From a virus: a stretch of DNA of 32,581 bases. The notes under the pieces were generated by a model, which was not told where the DNA came from, ran no database searches, and worked only from the letters and a program-made list of their open reading frames with translations. The position numbers and the translations under genes were made by a program. Below are positions 31,476 through 32,581 of this stretch, piece by piece; the first letter of the stretch is position 1; each line of letters begins with the position of its first letter. The stretch lies in IMG/VR virus record IMGVR_UViG_3300012032_000006, positions 1 to 32,581 of that record; one strand, 5' to 3'.

Positions 31476-32529
31476 GAGCATTAGAACACTTCATTTAGAG
31501 CTAACAGACAAGTGTCAAGCACAATGTCCTATGTGTGCTCGCAACTATCACGGTGGAGCAACTAGACCTTTTATACGCAACGGGGATATCTCTCTTGACG
31601 TGTTTCAAGCCTGGTTCCCACCTGAGTTCTTATCACAGCTAAACAATGTCTATAGTTGTGGAAATTACGGCGACCCTGCATTCGCTCGTGATTGTCTAGA
31701 AATATTTGAATACATTAGAGAATGTAATCCAACGGCGCGTTTGGCTATACATACCAACGGCGGCATGCGCTCGCCTGACTGGTGGGCTAGACTAGCTGGT
31801 ATTATAGGATCTGTATCTAATAGTGAGGTTGTGTTTGCGGTAGACGGGTTCTCAGGTAAACACGAACTTTATCGCCGTAACACTAAATTTGAGAAAGTAA
31901 TAGAAAACCTAGAAGCATATATTCAAGCAGGTGGCGTGGCTAAAGTTGATAGTCTTGTATTTGCGCACAACGAACATGAAACTAAAGAGCTCGAAGAGTA
32001 CTTACTAGGCATCGGTGTAGCCAACGTCAGTTTTGTAAGCACCAAGCGTTTCTATGAGATGAAAGAGTTTGAAGTACAGAACGTACAAGGTGAGGTTGAA
32101 TACGCAATTAAACCAGCACAGTTACCTGAGTTCAAGCAAACTCCTAACAAGTCGCTCGAAGGACTCCTAAACAAAGAATTTAGAGCTTCTGTAGTATCAC
32201 AAAGTACCATTAAACCTCAGTGTGAAACAGAGAACGGAATTTACGTAGACCCTTATGGTAACGTTTTTCCTTGCTGCTGGATTGGAGGAGATTATTTAGA
32301 GCAACCTGTAAAGGAAACTCTGCCTATTCACAAACTAAGAAACATAGCAGTACAACGTTCAAAAGACATGCTCGAAGACATTGGCATTCCTAATTGTAAT
32401 GAAGGAGTCTTACATACAGACGAAGCACTATGGCGGAAGATAGAAACTCATTGGCAAGGCCCAGATAAATGTTTAACGTGTGCAAGACAGTGCTCAACAA
32501 TGGTTTATGGAAACCCCACAAAGAAATGA
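31462..32529 (+). CDS. Radical SAM protein with C-terminal SPASM-like cysteines, 355 aa
   Basis: From the GTG start the protein reads MQLVKSIRTLHLELTDKC, with the radical SAM CxxxCxxC at C18, C22 and C25 (KCQAQCPMCAR). Supporting segments are YSCGNYGDPAFARDC, LAIHTNGGMRSPDWWARLAG, EVVFAVDGFSGKHELYRRNT and a binding-loop-like KVDSLVFAHNEHETKELEEY. The C-terminal part has GIYVDPYGNVFPCCWIGG and DKCLTCARQCS, the pattern of SPASM/twitch auxiliary clusters, here in the usual C-terminal place, unlike the radical SAM protein at 18870. It overlaps the preceding glycosyltransferase by 14 nt and the following gene by 4 nt. The target is unknown; SPASM proteins often modify peptides or sugars. Confidence 0.82.
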   Translation: MQLVKSIRTLHLELTDKCQAQCPMCARNYHGGATRPFIRNGDISLDVFQAWFPPEFLSQLNNVYSCGNYGDPAFARDCLEIFEYIRECNPTARLAIHTNGGMRSPDWWARLAGIIGSVSNSEVVFAVDGFSGKHELYRRNTKFEKVIENLEAYIQAGGVAKVDSLVFAHNEHETKELEEYLLGIGVANVSFVSTKRFYEMKEFEVQNVQGEVEYAIKPAQLPEFKQTPNKSLEGLLNKEFRASVVSQSTIKPQCETENGIYVDPYGNVFPCCWIGGDYLEQPVKETLPIHKLRNIAVQRSKDMLEDIGIPNCNEGVLHTDEALWRKIETHWQGPDKCLTCARQCSTMVYGNPTKK

Positions 32530-32581
32530 CCAGTTACCAAGATATCCCCTTCCAAGACATTACAAGTTTTGGTCAACAGAC
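32526..32581 (+). CDS. Start of a further gene, cut by the right edge
   Basis: An ATG at 32526 overlaps the stop of the radical SAM gene (ATGA) and the frame stays open to the window end, giving MTSYQDIPFQDITSFGQQ. The junction type is the same as at other real gene pairs here, so it is probably the next gene of the operon. Too little is present to assign a family. Confidence 0.5.
   Translation, partial: MTSYQDIPFQDITSFGQQ

Overview
The window looks like the tail-fibre end of the late structural region of a marine T4-like myovirus (Caudoviricetes, of the cyanophage or pelagiphage type), followed by a large accessory island of glycan and modification genes. The evidence is: a very large beta-rich virion protein with modules I recall from marine T4-like phages; three tandem fibre paralogues, one with a phage tail-collar domain; T4-type late-promoter octamers close to TATAAATA; and very dense packing with TAATG and ATGA overlaps. 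No tRNA, CRISPR array, insertion sequence, integrase or lysogeny gene is visible. The host cannot be named from this sequence.

Layout. (1) Bases 1-15307, all plus strand: the 3' part of a giant virion protein (more than 2,700 residues, cut by the left edge), a small conserved virion protein, three fibre paralogues sharing an N-terminal module, and a distal virion protein with a Pro/Gly-rich linker. That linker is encoded across a perfect 22-bp inverted repeat. (2) Bases 15308-15361: a sigma70-like promoter lying inside a 13-15 bp hairpin whose 3' arm is the next gene's ribosome-binding site. (3) Bases 15362-20270, plus: a small conserved protein, two paralogous GT-A-like glycosyltransferases, an unknown protein, a third glycosyltransferase of another type, and a radical SAM protein. 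(4) Bases 20249-22089, minus: a compact DegT-type aminotransferase followed by a GT-B-like protein. (5) Bases 22153-28204, plus: a short and a full-length nucleotide-sugar dehydrogenase, a sugar epimerase/dehydratase, a GT-B-like protein, and four proteins of 2-oxoglutarate/Fe(II) oxygenase type, three of them in tandem. (6) Bases 28137-30091, minus: a GT-B-like protein and a hexapeptide-repeat sugar acyltransferase. (7) Bases 30150 to the right edge, plus: a glycosyltransferase preceded by two degenerate copies of its own core, a second radical SAM protein, and the first 18 codons of another gene.

How the parts may work together (inference). The dehydrogenases, epimerase, aminotransferase and acyltransferase could build one or more modified nucleotide sugars (uronic or amino-acylated). 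The seven glycosyltransferase-like proteins could transfer them. The oxygenases and radical SAM enzymes could modify either the sugar or a protein acceptor. Because the island follows directly on the fibre genes, the acceptor could be the virion fibres; remodelling of host surface glycans is the main alternative. The strand flips, convergent 3' overlaps and repeated paralogues suggest the island was assembled from cassettes.
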